Shown: positions 8,813-14,772 of the stretch, in pieces
How positions within the stretch are numbered: the stretch's first letter is position 1
Layout of the letters: each line of letters starts with the position of its first letter
DNA from: a virus
Length of the DNA: 30,415 nucleotides
IMG/VR virus record: IMGVR_UViG_3300042291_000664
Location: 1-30,415 of that record
Reading direction: 5' to 3' (one strand)
The notes under the pieces: model-generated
Database searches by the model: none
What the model saw: only the letters and a program-made list of their open reading frames with translations
Told to the model about the DNA's origin: nothing
Program-made: the position numbers and the translations under genes

Positions 8813-9217
8813 TTACTCTTCTGTAAATTCTTCTTGAACTTTAACTTCAATCTTTTCAACCCATCCTGCAAGAAACTCTAAGTCTTCAATTCCTTCTGTA
8901 GAGAAGGTGAACTGATAGAACTCAAACTTCTTTTCAAGAAGAGCTTTCATATCTTTAGCCATCGCTTTGATGCCATCCTTAGTAAACTTGTATTCTCCCT
9001 TTTCATTCATGTCCAACACACCATTTGACTCTGTATGAGCATGGTCAAGACGAATGTCCTCACGCTTCTCATTATACTCATCAAACAATACTTTTACTTT
9101 CTCAGCAATCTTTTTAAGCTTTGCTTCTTTTTTACTTCCCTTTTCTGCGGGAGTCATATTCAAACTACGAACTAAGTCCAATAAATCTGAATTACTTTTT
9201 TCAACTTTCTGTGCCAT
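8813..9217 (-). CDS. Phage protein of unknown function, helical (134 aa)
   Basis: The protein is strongly charged and mostly helical. A basic segment (KGSKKEAKLKKIAEKVK) is followed by acidic and amphipathic parts and ends in EEFTEE. No catalytic motif was recognised. The ATG at 9217 has the A-rich leader ATCAAATCAA directly upstream, shared with several other genes here. A TATATTTG box 26 bases upstream may be its own promoter, and a strong hairpin follows its stop. A scaffolding or structural-accessory role would fit the neighbourhood but is a guess. Confidence 0.75.
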   Translation of the reverse strand: MAQKVEKSNSDLLDLVRSLNMTPAEKGSKKEAKLKKIAEKVKVLFDEYNEKREDIRLDHAHTESNGVLDMNEKGEYKFTKDGIKAMAKDMKALLEKKFEFYQFTFSTEGIEDLEFLAGWVEKIEVKVQEEFTEE

Positions 9218-9242
9218 TTGATTTGATTTTAATTTTATTCAA

Positions 9243-9250
9243 CAAATATA
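9243..9250 (-). promoter_or_regulatory. Putative -7 box (TATATTTG) for the 134-aa gene
   Basis: TATATTTG on the minus strand matches the Bacteroidota -7 consensus TAnnTTTG and lies 26 bases upstream of the ATG at 9217. No convincing TTG element is found at the right distance upstream, so the call is tentative. Confidence 0.35.
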
Positions 9251-9257
9251 CTAAACT

Positions 9258-9374
9258 TTAGAAACTCTTTTTGTTTGTCTTTACCTTGCTTACATTACCT
9301 TTCAAAAATTTCATTGGACCATCCAATGATTTCTTTGATTCATACTTAGCTGCTTTTTTCTTTATTGCTTTCAT
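9258..9374 (-). CDS. Small lysine-rich protein (38 aa)
   Basis: Its ATG (9374) overlaps the TGA of the mazG-like gene as ATGA, the same coupling seen along this operon. The product starts MKAIKKKAAKYESKKS and is about one third lysine, with LDGPMKFLKG in the middle. It could bind nucleic acid or be a small virion component, but nothing specific identifies it. Confidence 0.6.
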   Translation of the reverse strand: MKAIKKKAAKYESKKSLDGPMKFLKGNVSKVKTNKKSF

Positions 9375-9673
9375 GAGTTTTTTACAAATGTACCATTGAT
9401 CATCTTTCCTTGACGCTTACTAATAATTTCATAAGCACCTTCCAAGCACTCCATCAAAGACATGCCCTGCATGTGAGCCTGAATAATAACAGTTACCATG
9501 ATGTCTCCTAGTGCATCAGCAATTTCTTCTCTGTCATTTAACAGGATCGCTTCAGCTAACTCCTCAACTTCTTCTTTAGTCTTCTCGCATTGTGCGGTAG
9601 GGTTTCCTTTTTTGAGGATGCCTTTTTCGTCAGCCCATTGGATGACAAGAGATTCGATTTGATTATATTTCAT
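9371..9673 (-). CDS. MazG-like nucleotide pyrophosphohydrolase
   Basis: The 100-residue single-domain protein has the all-alpha NTP-PPase metal motifs: EEVEE at residues 34-38 and EIADALGD at 50-57 (E50, D53, D57). MazG enzymes hydrolyse NTPs to NMP and pyrophosphate. In phages they are proposed to adjust nucleotide pools or lower ppGpp during infection. Here the gene sits inside a chain of small basic-protein genes and overlaps the next one by ATGA. The substrate cannot be told from sequence. Confidence 0.85.
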   Translation of the reverse strand: MKYNQIESLVIQWADEKGILKKGNPTAQCEKTKEEVEELAEAILLNDREEIADALGDIMVTVIIQAHMQGMSLMECLEGAYEIISKRQGKMINGTFVKNS

Positions 9674-9682
9674 TTTAAAGTT

Positions 9683-9877
9683 TTACATCTTCATGTCGCG
9701 CTTTCTAACGCGAGGCTCATACTCAAGACCTGTACTACGCTCAATCTTCTTCTGAGCCTTAGACTCAGTTCTTTCTTCTTTTCTGATTGATCTGTCTTCT
9801 TGATTGGCAGCTTTTCGTTTCATCCTAGTTTCTTTGTCCCCAAAGACTGTAGGTGCTAGTGGGTAATCTCTGTTCAT
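9683..9877 (-). CDS. Small highly charged protein (64 aa)
   Basis: More than half of the residues are charged, with runs such as RSIRKEERTESKAQKK and a C-terminal RKRDMKM. A short non-charged N-terminus (MNRDYPLAPTVFG) precedes this. The start overlaps the stop of the upstream 96-residue gene as TAATG, and the mazG-like gene follows after 9 bases. Function unknown; disordered or nucleic-acid-binding by composition. Confidence 0.7.
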   Translation of the reverse strand: MNRDYPLAPTVFGDKETRMKRKAANQEDRSIRKEERTESKAQKKIERSTGLEYEPRVRKRDMKM

Positions 9878-10167
9878 TAGTATTTTCCTTTACGATTTTT
9901 AGGATTGCTTGTAGTAGATCCACCGGGTCCTGCCCATAGGTTCTTACAAGACCAATATCTTGGTGTTAATTTATCAGTAGCTGTATCACAACTGTGTCTA
10001 GCCTTGAAACTCTTCCTTGCTGCAGGGCTATAGTTGTTACCATAACCTTTTGCTCCGAAGTGGAGAAGCTTTTCTTCTCCACCGGAACAGGCTTTTACCA
10101 TCTTCTTCTTCCCCGGTCTATCGGATGGAACAGGACGGTTACATTTCATTTTAGCTTTGTCAGCCAT
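9877..10167 (-). CDS. Conserved phage protein with RHxCD...YWSCKxLW motif
   Basis: The protein carries the ordered motif KKMVKACSGGEEKLLHFG, AARKSFKARHSCD, DKLTPRYWSCKNLW. I recall this K-FG / RKSFxARHxC / ARYWSxKxxW arrangement in small proteins of many phages and large viruses, with no known biochemical role. Conserved Cys and His residues could coordinate a metal. It is coupled on both sides by TAATG junctions. The GPGGSTTSNPKNRKGKY tail is likely disordered. Confidence 0.75.
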   Translation of the reverse strand: MADKAKMKCNRPVPSDRPGKKKMVKACSGGEEKLLHFGAKGYGNNYSPAARKSFKARHSCDTATDKLTPRYWSCKNLWAGPGGSTTSNPKNRKGKY

Positions 10168-10307
10168 TACTTTTTCTTCATTGCTTTTTTGATAGCAACA
10201 ACTTTCTTTACTGCTTTCTTTACTGTTTTTACAGCTTTCTTTGCAGGACCTTTTAATACTGCCGCTTGTGGCATGCCCATAGCCATACCTTGACTTACAT
10301 TTTTCAT
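10167..10307 (-). CDS. Histone-H1-like lysine/alanine-rich peptide (46 aa)
   Basis: ATG at 10307, TAA overlapping the next ATG as TAATG. The sequence begins MKNVSQGMAMGMPQAAVLKG and continues as KKAVKTVKKAVKKVV and KKAMKKK, a repeated lysine-alanine-valine pattern like the C-terminal tails of bacterial histone-H1-like proteins. It probably binds DNA or RNA nonspecifically. The coupling to its neighbours supports it as a real gene. Confidence 0.65.
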   Translation of the reverse strand: MKNVSQGMAMGMPQAAVLKGPAKKAVKTVKKAVKKVVAIKKAMKKK

Positions 10308-10372
10308 TTTGCTTTGGATTTTTTAGGTTTGAGTACCATTGCGGCCTTCACCTTTTGTGTACACGGTTTCAT
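10304..10372 (-). CDS. Tiny basic peptide (22 aa), first of the operon
   Basis: The ORF begins MKPCTQKVKAAMVLKPKK and ends in a TGA that overlaps the next ATG (ATGA). It is the first frame after the divergent promoter region. Support is its coupling and its lysine-rich composition like its neighbours. It may be a leader peptide rather than a functional protein. Confidence 0.4.
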   Translation of the reverse strand: MKPCTQKVKAAMVLKPKKSKAK

Positions 10373-10386
10373 TTTTTGTATCTTTG
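10354..10386 (+). promoter_or_regulatory. Promoter for the winged-helix-like gene
   Basis: TTTG (10354-10357), 21-base spacer, TATCTTTG (10379-10386), an exact TAnnTTTG -7 box. The expected start would be near 10393, giving a leader of about 11 bases to the ATG at 10404. It overlaps the start of the opposing minus-strand operon, so the two directions may interfere. Confidence 0.6.
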
Positions 10387-10390
10387 ATGA

Positions 10391-10398
10391 CAAATATA
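10391..10398 (-). promoter_or_regulatory. Putative -7 box for the small-basic-protein operon
   Basis: TATATTTG on the minus strand lies 18 bases upstream of the ATG at 10372. A second TATATTTG is at 10411-10418. Neither has a clear TTG at the usual distance, so which is used is uncertain. Confidence 0.4.
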
Positions 10399-10403
10399 AT
10401 AAA

Positions 10404-10865
10404 ATGAAATCAAATATAAATGACTGCCTAAAATATTGGAGGGTAATAAGACAGTACGTAAAGATTAAGTATAATCTTACTCAAGCAGACCTAGATATGC
10501 TCCTGTTCCTCTACACAGAAGACTACTTCTCAAAATTAAAGTTCAAAGAGTTCTCAGAATTGGTGGCATGGGATGCCGGACGGTTTAATAGACTGCTTGA
10601 AGAAGGGTGGATTGAAAATTTTAGGAAGCATAGGCCAAGATCAAGGGGCTTATACAACTTATCATACAAGGGTAAGCGTATGATAACGTCTATCTATAAG
10701 AAATTATCCGGCGAAGAGATCCCAATGACCGCAGAAAACAACCCTATGTTCAAAAAGAATGTGAGTTATAGCGATAAAGTGTACCGCAACATGATTAAAA
10801 CCATGAATGCGCACACTAAAAAGAACAAAATTAAAGAACAACTACTACATCACGTTCCTGAATGA
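10404..10865 (+). CDS. Winged-helix-like (MarR-type) DNA-binding protein
   Basis: I place the start at ATG 10404 (MKSNINDCLKYW), directly after a good promoter; the longer open frame upstream reads through promoter sequence. The 153-residue product has the MarR-like order: helix LTQADLDMLLFLYTED, helix KFKEFSELVAW, recognition-like helix RFNRLLEEGWIENFRKH, then a wing RSRGLYNLSYKGKRMI. It is the only plus-strand gene in a minus-strand region, and its 3' end overlaps the groES 3' end by 35 bases. It may regulate the late or chaperonin genes. The target is unknown. Confidence 0.65.
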   Translation: MKSNINDCLKYWRVIRQYVKIKYNLTQADLDMLLFLYTEDYFSKLKFKEFSELVAWDAGRFNRLLEEGWIENFRKHRPRSRGLYNLSYKGKRMITSIYKKLSGEEIPMTAENNPMFKKNVSYSDKVYRNMIKTMNAHTKKNKIKEQLLHHVPE

Positions 10866-11088
10866 TCGAATGTTGCTCGTCATTGATGATCATGGTGTAA
10901 CTATTTGCTTTATCGTAGTAGATTTCGTCACCTTCCTGTATAGCATTCACCTCAGTACCCGGAGTAATTACCAATCCACGCTTATAGCGCAGCTGATTTG
11001 TATCTTCACCTGACAGGATTATCCCTGATGCGGTCTTTACCTCTTCGTCAATCGGACGAATTACAATATTTTTACCTATCGCTTTCAT
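10831..11088 (-). CDS. groES: Co-chaperonin GroES (Cpn10)
   Basis: This 85-residue protein follows the Cpn10 pattern: NIVIRPIDEE, a mobile loop with TASGIILSGED (GIIL at residues 22-25, the GroEL-binding tripeptide region), RGLVITPG, then EGDEIYYDK and a final QERDVVVVL. GroES caps the GroEL ring to form the folding chamber. It is the last gene of a four-gene operon led by the phage groEL, separated from it by two small genes, and its ATG overlaps the preceding TGA (ATGA). It is shorter than the usual 95-97 residues, with a shortened roof hairpin. It is convergent with, and overlaps by 35 bases, the plus-strand regulator gene. Confidence 0.92.
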   Translation of the reverse strand: MKAIGKNIVIRPIDEEVKTASGIILSGEDTNQLRYKRGLVITPGTEVNAIQEGDEIYYDKANSYTMIINDEQHSIIQERDVVVVL

Positions 11089-11258
11089 TTTTTGTTTTCT
11101 AATATCTCATTTACCATCTCCAAGATCTCGCGCCCATCAAAACTATTGTGGACTACAAGCATCTCACCATTCTCAAAAGTAACCTTTGGCATGCAGTGGC
11201 ATGTCGTGCTGTATAAATCGTGGCTGTCTGTATCGTTTACGGGGTAGACATGTATCAT
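11085..11258 (-). CDS. Small protein of unknown function in the chaperonin operon (57 aa)
   Basis: ATG at 11258, coupled upstream by TAATG and downstream to groES by ATGA. The product begins MIHVYPVNDTDSHDLYSTTC, has a CHCMPKVTF segment and a C-terminal helix (EILEMVNEILENKK). CxC plus nearby His residues hint at metal binding. Unrecognised otherwise. Its fixed place between groEL and groES suggests co-expression with the chaperonin. Confidence 0.7.
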   Translation of the reverse strand: MIHVYPVNDTDSHDLYSTTCHCMPKVTFENGEMLVVHNSFDGREILEMVNEILENKK

Positions 11259-11509
11259 TAAAATACCGTCACAAAGATCGGAGTATTCTCTCCAACATAA
11301 GCACCTGATACATTAAACTCATAAAACTCAATCGCCTCATCCTCATCCATACCTTGCTCTACCAAGCAGTCAATTACTTTACTTGCGTCATACACGATGC
11401 GGCCATTGTTGTCAATACCAATGATTGCCTCATCATACCCATCAGCAAAGAGAAGATCCTCCCCTTGGAAGACCTCCTCAATTTCTTGTCGTTTAGTCAC
11501 GTGTGTCAT
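11258..11509 (-). CDS. Conserved phage protein of the FADGYDEAIIG type (83 aa)
   Basis: The sequence reads FADGYDEAIIGIDNNGRIVYD, then AIEFYEFNVSGAYVGENTPIF. Proteins with this DGYxxAIxG, DEAxExxxFNVxGAYVGExTP signature are widespread in phages of marine and gut bacteria; I know no function. The start overlaps the groEL 3' end by 17 bases. It is acidic and compact. In other phages I do not associate it with chaperonins, so the link here may be positional only. Confidence 0.75.
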   Translation of the reverse strand: MTHVTKRQEIEEVFQGEDLLFADGYDEAIIGIDNNGRIVYDASKVIDCLVEQGMDEDEAIEFYEFNVSGAYVGENTPIFVTVF

Positions 11510-13094
11510 AACTTCTTGCCATCGTAATGATCGCGTTAGTACTAAGTATCGTAACAGCTACACTCACTGCGTTCTGCAATGCTGAGCGTGTTACCTTCAA
11601 TGGGTCAATAACCCCCATCTTAATCAAGTCACCCATCTCTCTCGTCTTTAGGTTGTACCCATGACCGACAGGAACACCATCTTTGTATATCTCACTTGGC
11701 TTCAGACCGGCATTTGCCAAGATCTGTTGGAACGGAGCCATCAATGCGTTGCTCACAATGTAATAAGCAGCCAAGTACTCATTGCTGCAATCCGCAGGGA
11801 TCATTAGCTCAGCACTCTCTTCAAGTAATGCCTTGCCTGCACCCGCTAATATACCCTCTTCCAAAGCTGATCGTACTGCACATACTGCATCGTCAACCCT
11901 GTCATACAATTCCTTCTGCTCTAGGTCAGTCTGCCCGCCTACGTAGATCACACCTATGCCTCCTGTGAGCGACGCAATGCGCTCAAGTAAGTGATCCTTA
12001 TCAGATTTACGTTTGACTGTCTTAGCGGCCTCCCAAAGTTGGTCTACGCGCTCTTGCACTTTTACGCTATCAACCATCATCTCACTCTTCAGTATGATCG
12101 TCTTATCTTTGGATACCACAACCCTTGCTGCATGACCTAAATCTTCGTAACCCATTTGTGACAAATCATCACCCGTCTTCTCGCTAAAGTAGGTCGCGCC
12201 AATACTAACGGCAATGTCCTGCATCAGCTCATGCTGCTTATAACCAAAACTAGGTGGCTGTATGGTACATAACTTATAACCATTCTTCATCACATTGGCT
12301 GATAATGTATTTACCACATTGACTTGGCATGGTGCAATGATCAATAGCTTCTCTTTCTTGTCAATGATACTCTTCAAGACCTTGTCGATCTGCATGAAGT
12401 TCGATATGTCAATGTCAGCAACCAACACCATCACATCCTCAAACACACACTCATCACGACTTTGGTCATTAATGAATAGCGGACTAGAATATCCCCTGTC
12501 AATTTTTAATCCCATCGTGGTCTCCGCATACGTCTCAGAAGTCTGACTCTTCTCAACCGTAACAATGCCCTGACGACCAATGCTCTTATACACCTCCGAG
12601 ATGATCCGGCCTACCTCTCTATCATTGTTTGCAGATAGTGCCGCAATGTCCAATAACATATTGCTCGTAACCTTCTTCGACTTACGTCTTAGCTTATCCA
12701 CCACCTTTGAACTTATATCCACCATGTGTCTCAACACCTCTGTCCTGTTCATGCCCTCAGTGATGTGCTCAAGTCCTCCCAAGACCAAAGCCTCAGTCAA
12801 TACTATAGCAGTAGTCGTACCATCACCCGCCAACGTAGCAGTCTTGTCCGAAGCCTCCTTCATCATCCGAACCGCAAGGTTCTCGACAGGGTCTAATAAG
12901 TCTACAGCTTTTGCAACAGTTACACCATCCTTAGTGACAGTGATACCATGAGTATGGTTTGGTGACTCAATCAATACAGTGTTGCCCGAAGGACCCAATG
13001 TACTCTTGACTGCGCCCGAGATTTTCTTAATACCACTGATGAGTTTCTTACGACCCTCCTCTGCAAATATTAAATCTTTTGGAGTGTATTCCAT
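11493..13094 (-). CDS. groEL: Chaperonin GroEL (Cpn60), phage-encoded
   Basis: A complete group I chaperonin of 533 residues. Visible motifs: LGPSG (33-37), TKDGVTVA with D56 (E. coli D52), GDGTTT (90-95, with the catalytic D91), the apical stretch KIDRGYSSPLFIND, LLIIAP, and the equatorial GYNLKTREMGDL / GVIDPLKVTRSAL. YDRVDDAVCAVRSALEEG keeps the second catalytic Asp. The C-terminus stops at ITMARSYDTRD, without the Gly-Gly-Met tail of cellular GroEL. I choose ATG 13094, not the in-frame GTG at 13121, because a perfect -7 box covers that GTG. The operon continues with two small genes and groES. It likely folds a phage protein, such as a capsid or fibre protein, that the host chaperonin handles poorly; that is inference. 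Confidence 0.95.
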   Translation of the reverse strand: MEYTPKDLIFAEEGRKKLISGIKKISGAVKSTLGPSGNTVLIESPNHTHGITVTKDGVTVAKAVDLLDPVENLAVRMMKEASDKTATLAGDGTTTAIVLTEALVLGGLEHITEGMNRTEVLRHMVDISSKVVDKLRRKSKKVTSNMLLDIAALSANNDREVGRIISEVYKSIGRQGIVTVEKSQTSETYAETTMGLKIDRGYSSPLFINDQSRDECVFEDVMVLVADIDISNFMQIDKVLKSIIDKKEKLLIIAPCQVNVVNTLSANVMKNGYKLCTIQPPSFGYKQHELMQDIAVSIGATYFSEKTGDDLSQMGYEDLGHAARVVVSKDKTIILKSEMMVDSVKVQERVDQLWEAAKTVKRKSDKDHLLERIASLTGGIGVIYVGGQTDLEQKELYDRVDDAVCAVRSALEEGILAGAGKALLEESAELMIPADCSNEYLAAYYIVSNALMAPFQQILANAGLKPSEIYKDGVPVGHGYNLKTREMGDLIKMGVIDPLKVTRSALQNAVSVAVTILSTNAIITMARSYDTRD

Positions 13095-13120
13095 TATATT
13101 AAATTTAATTTGAGTGTTCA

Positions 13121-13152
13121 CAAAAATAACAATTAGTAATCATCTAAACAAA
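13121..13152 (-). promoter_or_regulatory. Promoter of the groEL operon
   Basis: On the minus strand, TTTG (13152-13149), 20-base spacer, TATTTTTG (13128-13121), which matches the Bacteroidota consensus TTTG-N19/21-TAnnTTTG. The start is expected near 13114, giving a leader of about 20 bases before ATG 13094. This also decides the groEL start. Confidence 0.7.
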
Positions 13153-13159
13153 AAAAATA

Positions 13160-13317
13160 TCCTATGTCATTTTAATTTTCCCCTATTATATATATATATA
13201 TTACTATATATATATTAATTCTCTTGACTATAGTTCAATCTTAAAATTAACATAATTGACATCTCTCTGAAAATCAGTTACTTAAACGACATAAAATCAG
13301 CATAGTATTGACAGAAA
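13160..13317 (+). repeat. AT-rich element A, related to element B at 22.4 kb
   Basis: It consists of a TA-alternating tract (13186-13216) and a core at 13246-13317. The core shares with element B the blocks ACATAA(T/C)TGACATC, AATCAG, TTAC, CGACA and CATAG in the same order and orientation. It lies between a terminator and the groEL promoter, with no rightward gene behind it, so a simple shared promoter does not explain both copies. Origin, protein-binding or recombination site are possible roles. Confidence 0.55.
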
Positions 13318-13330
13318 ATCTAGTATCTAT

Positions 13331-13367
13331 AACAAAAGAAAAGAGAGACCACCTAGATGACCTCTCT
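13331..13367 (-). terminator. Intrinsic terminator of the 60-aa gene
   Basis: On the minus strand AGAGAGGTC pairs with GGTCTCTCT (9 bp with two G-U pairs, loop of 8) and is followed by TTTCTTTTG. It sits about 30 bases after the stop of the 60-residue gene and separates it from the groEL promoter. Confidence 0.6.
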
Positions 13368-13397
13368 CTACTAATGAAAAAAGCGTTCAATTATTTA

Positions 13398-13580
13398 TTA
13401 AAACATCTTCTTCATTACATCGGCTTTCTGAATACCAATAGAAACTGCCTCTGAATATAGCTCTAATTTCTTAGCCCTCTTCAGTCCTTTCTTAATCTCT
13501 GCAGCCTCCTGAATACCCGTCATGCCATTAGGACGATCATTAATTAAACGACCGTTCTTCACTGTTAGTCCATCATACAT
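13398..13580 (-). CDS. Small protein of unknown function (60 aa)
   Basis: The sequence starts MYDGLTVKNGRLINDRPNG and continues as a basic helical segment (EIKKGLKRAKKLELY). It has its own TATATTTG box 18 bases upstream and its own terminator downstream, so it is probably a single-gene transcription unit. It stands at the left border of the strand switch. No family recognised. Confidence 0.65.
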   Translation of the reverse strand: MYDGLTVKNGRLINDRPNGMTGIQEAAEIKKGLKRAKKLELYSEAVSIGIQKADVMKKMF

Positions 13581-13597
13581 ACGCGTTATTTTTTTTT

Positions 13598-13605
13598 CAA
13601 ATATA
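13598..13605 (-). promoter_or_regulatory. Putative -7 box for the 60-aa gene
   Basis: TATATTTG on the minus strand, 18 bases upstream of ATG 13580, fits TAnnTTTG. The upstream element is weak (TTC rather than TTG at about 20 bases). It is the leftward arm of the divergent control region. Confidence 0.5.
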
Positions 13606-14054
13606 ACAATTTAGATACATAGAACGTAGGGGTTATAGTAGGGCATTTGAGCCGAGGCTCGCGAACGGAAAGTGCTTTTCTAATTTGGGGTGGGGGGTGC
13701 AAAAGTGTCGGGACCTATCAGATATTTTGGCTTTTTGTATTGGGTGCCGGCCGGTGGTGGTGCCAATGGATCGCGCCGGTGCCGTCCATGTTGCGCGTAC
13801 CTGATCAGCTACTAGCTAGCTTCGCGTTATGCTTCGCGCAGTCCGTCCTTGCATGAATGCAAGCCCGATCGTTACCCCGTAATGTTACCGTAACTGCATT
13901 AAAAGTATTATAAAAACACTGTTTAAACGCCTTTAAACAAGGCTTTACCCCCCTACCATTATAACATAGCGTAAATGATTTACCTATTTACTGAAAAATA
14001 AACGCCTGATTTTCAACACTTTAAATAAATAAACAAATATTTTTTAAATAATAC
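13606..14054. other. Non-coding GC-rich island in the divergent control region
   Basis: About 450 bases without a credible gene lie between the leftward and rightward promoters. By hand count 13641-13890 is about 56% G+C and 13741-13800 is 70%, against a visibly AT-rich genome. It holds G-runs (GGGG T GGGGGG at 13687-13697), GAGCCGAGGCTC (13651-13662), GGTGCC repeats, two GCTTCGCG-type repeats around 13819-13838, and a hairpin at 13848-13863. From 13890 the sequence returns to AT-rich. An origin, packaging site, structural RNA or recently acquired segment are all possible. Confidence 0.5.
13848..13863. repeat. Perfect short inverted repeat
   Basis: CTTGCAT and ATGCAAG are separated by two bases. 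As RNA or cruciform it makes a 6-bp stem with a 4-base loop. There is no T-run, so it is not a terminator. It closes the GC-rich island. Confidence 0.6.
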
Positions 14055-14085
14055 TTGTATATATAAAAGAATTGTACTACTATTG
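14055..14085 (+). promoter_or_regulatory. Rightward early promoter
   Basis: TTG (14055-14057), 20-base spacer, TACTATTG (14078-14085), one mismatch to TAnnTTTG. The start is expected near 14092, 31 bases before the first plus-strand gene. It probably drives the early gene cluster. Confidence 0.5.
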
Positions 14086-14122
14086 TATAACAATTGATAA
14101 ACAGTTATAAAAAACAGACCTT

Positions 14123-14383
14123 ATGAATTACCAACACAACAATGTAACGCGCTATTTACCTGATGCAATTGAGCTTAGGGCCTATTTTGATGAAAGAAAG
14201 GGCAAGGCTTCAAAGACCCGTTTCATTAATGAAACGCTTGCACAAGCCTACGATCAGCGCGCTGATCTAGTTAACGCCTTAGAACGTAGCCCAAATGGAA
14301 TGCTTTACGGCGCTACTCATACAAAGCACGATCTGTTAGTTTACGATCGTTACATTTCAAACATTTTAAACCTTAAAAAATAA
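14123..14383 (+). CDS. First early gene, unknown function (86 aa)
   Basis: The product starts MNYQHNNVTRYLPDAIELRA and is mixed alpha/beta with a basic stretch (DERKGKASKTRFINETLAQA) and a Tyr/Asp-rich C-terminus (HDLLVYDRYISNIL). The LPDAIELRAYFDER region is faintly reminiscent of small DNA-binding regulators but I cannot assign it. As the first gene behind the rightward promoter it could be a host-takeover or regulatory protein. The next gene starts 4 bases after its stop. Confidence 0.7.
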   Translation: MNYQHNNVTRYLPDAIELRAYFDERKGKASKTRFINETLAQAYDQRADLVNALERSPNGMLYGATHTKHDLLVYDRYISNILNLKK

Positions 14384-14387
14384 GATC

Positions 14388-14726
14388 ATGAGAAATTTAT
14401 TAGCAGAATCAAAAGAAATTAGCAAATCGGGCTACTACTTAAATGCGGATGGTACTAAATCAGAAACGCCATATTATGAAATAGTAATAGCAAAAATTGA
14501 GTTATCGGATAATATTATAAGGTATTATCGTATTTGCAGAAATGGTTTTGTAGGTAGAAAAGGCCTAACCTATACCCCTACTCATTCTATATCGGGCACA
14601 ACTTACGATAGAAATGCAGATTATTCCTCGAGGGAAAGCGGTAGAAAATTCATGACTTACAAGGATGAAGAATCATTTGTAAAAGCTATCAAATCAATAC
14701 AGAAAAGGTTAACTGAAGAGGCTTAA
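14388..14726 (+). CDS. Early protein of unknown function (112 aa)
   Basis: The product starts MRNLLAESKEISKSGYYLNA and has beta-rich segments (YYEIVIAKIELSDNIIRYYR) and a C-terminal helix (EESFVKAIKSIQKRLTEEA). No family is recognised. Its last codons overlap the first copy of the intergenic hairpin cassette. The gene starts ATGAGAAAT, like three others in this cluster (14773, 14979, 15160), which may reflect shared start contexts or past duplications. Confidence 0.7.
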   Translation: MRNLLAESKEISKSGYYLNADGTKSETPYYEIVIAKIELSDNIIRYYRICRNGFVGRKGLTYTPTHSISGTTYDRNADYSSRESGRKFMTYKDEESFVKAIKSIQKRLTEEA

Positions 14727-14772
14727 ATAGCCGAAATGTCGCGAGACATCTTAACCAACAAACAAATTAATT
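14706..14772 (+). repeat. Intergenic hairpin cassette, copy 1
   Basis: It runs from AGGTTAACTGA, inside the end of the 112-residue gene, through GCCGAAA, a hairpin (ATGTC GCGA GACAT, 14736-14749, GNRA-type loop) and TTAACCAACAAA to just before ATG 14773. It is homologous to copies at 16007 and 16727. Here the AGGTTAACTGA block is read as sense codons, in a frame different from the other two copies, so conservation is at the nucleic-acid level. Confidence 0.75.

Noticed and set aside
10266-10403. N-terminal extension of the winged-helix-like gene
   Set aside because: The extension runs antisense through two small basic-protein genes and through the TTTG-N21-TATCTTTG promoter, so ATG 10404 is the better start.
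13095-13121. GTG start giving groEL nine more residues
   Set aside because: The GTG lies inside the -7 box TATTTTTG, so it would be upstream of the transcription start. Normal GroEL N-termini align with MEYTPKDL at 13094.
13186-13216. CRISPR-like or iteron array in the TATATA tract
   Set aside because: It is simple dinucleotide alternation without spacers or a repeat unit longer than a few bases.
13647-13856. Open frame of 69 codons on the plus strand through the GC-rich island
   Set aside because: It would need a TTG start, has an implausible composition (many W, C and G) and no leader or coupling. The openness is explained by the high G+C of the island.
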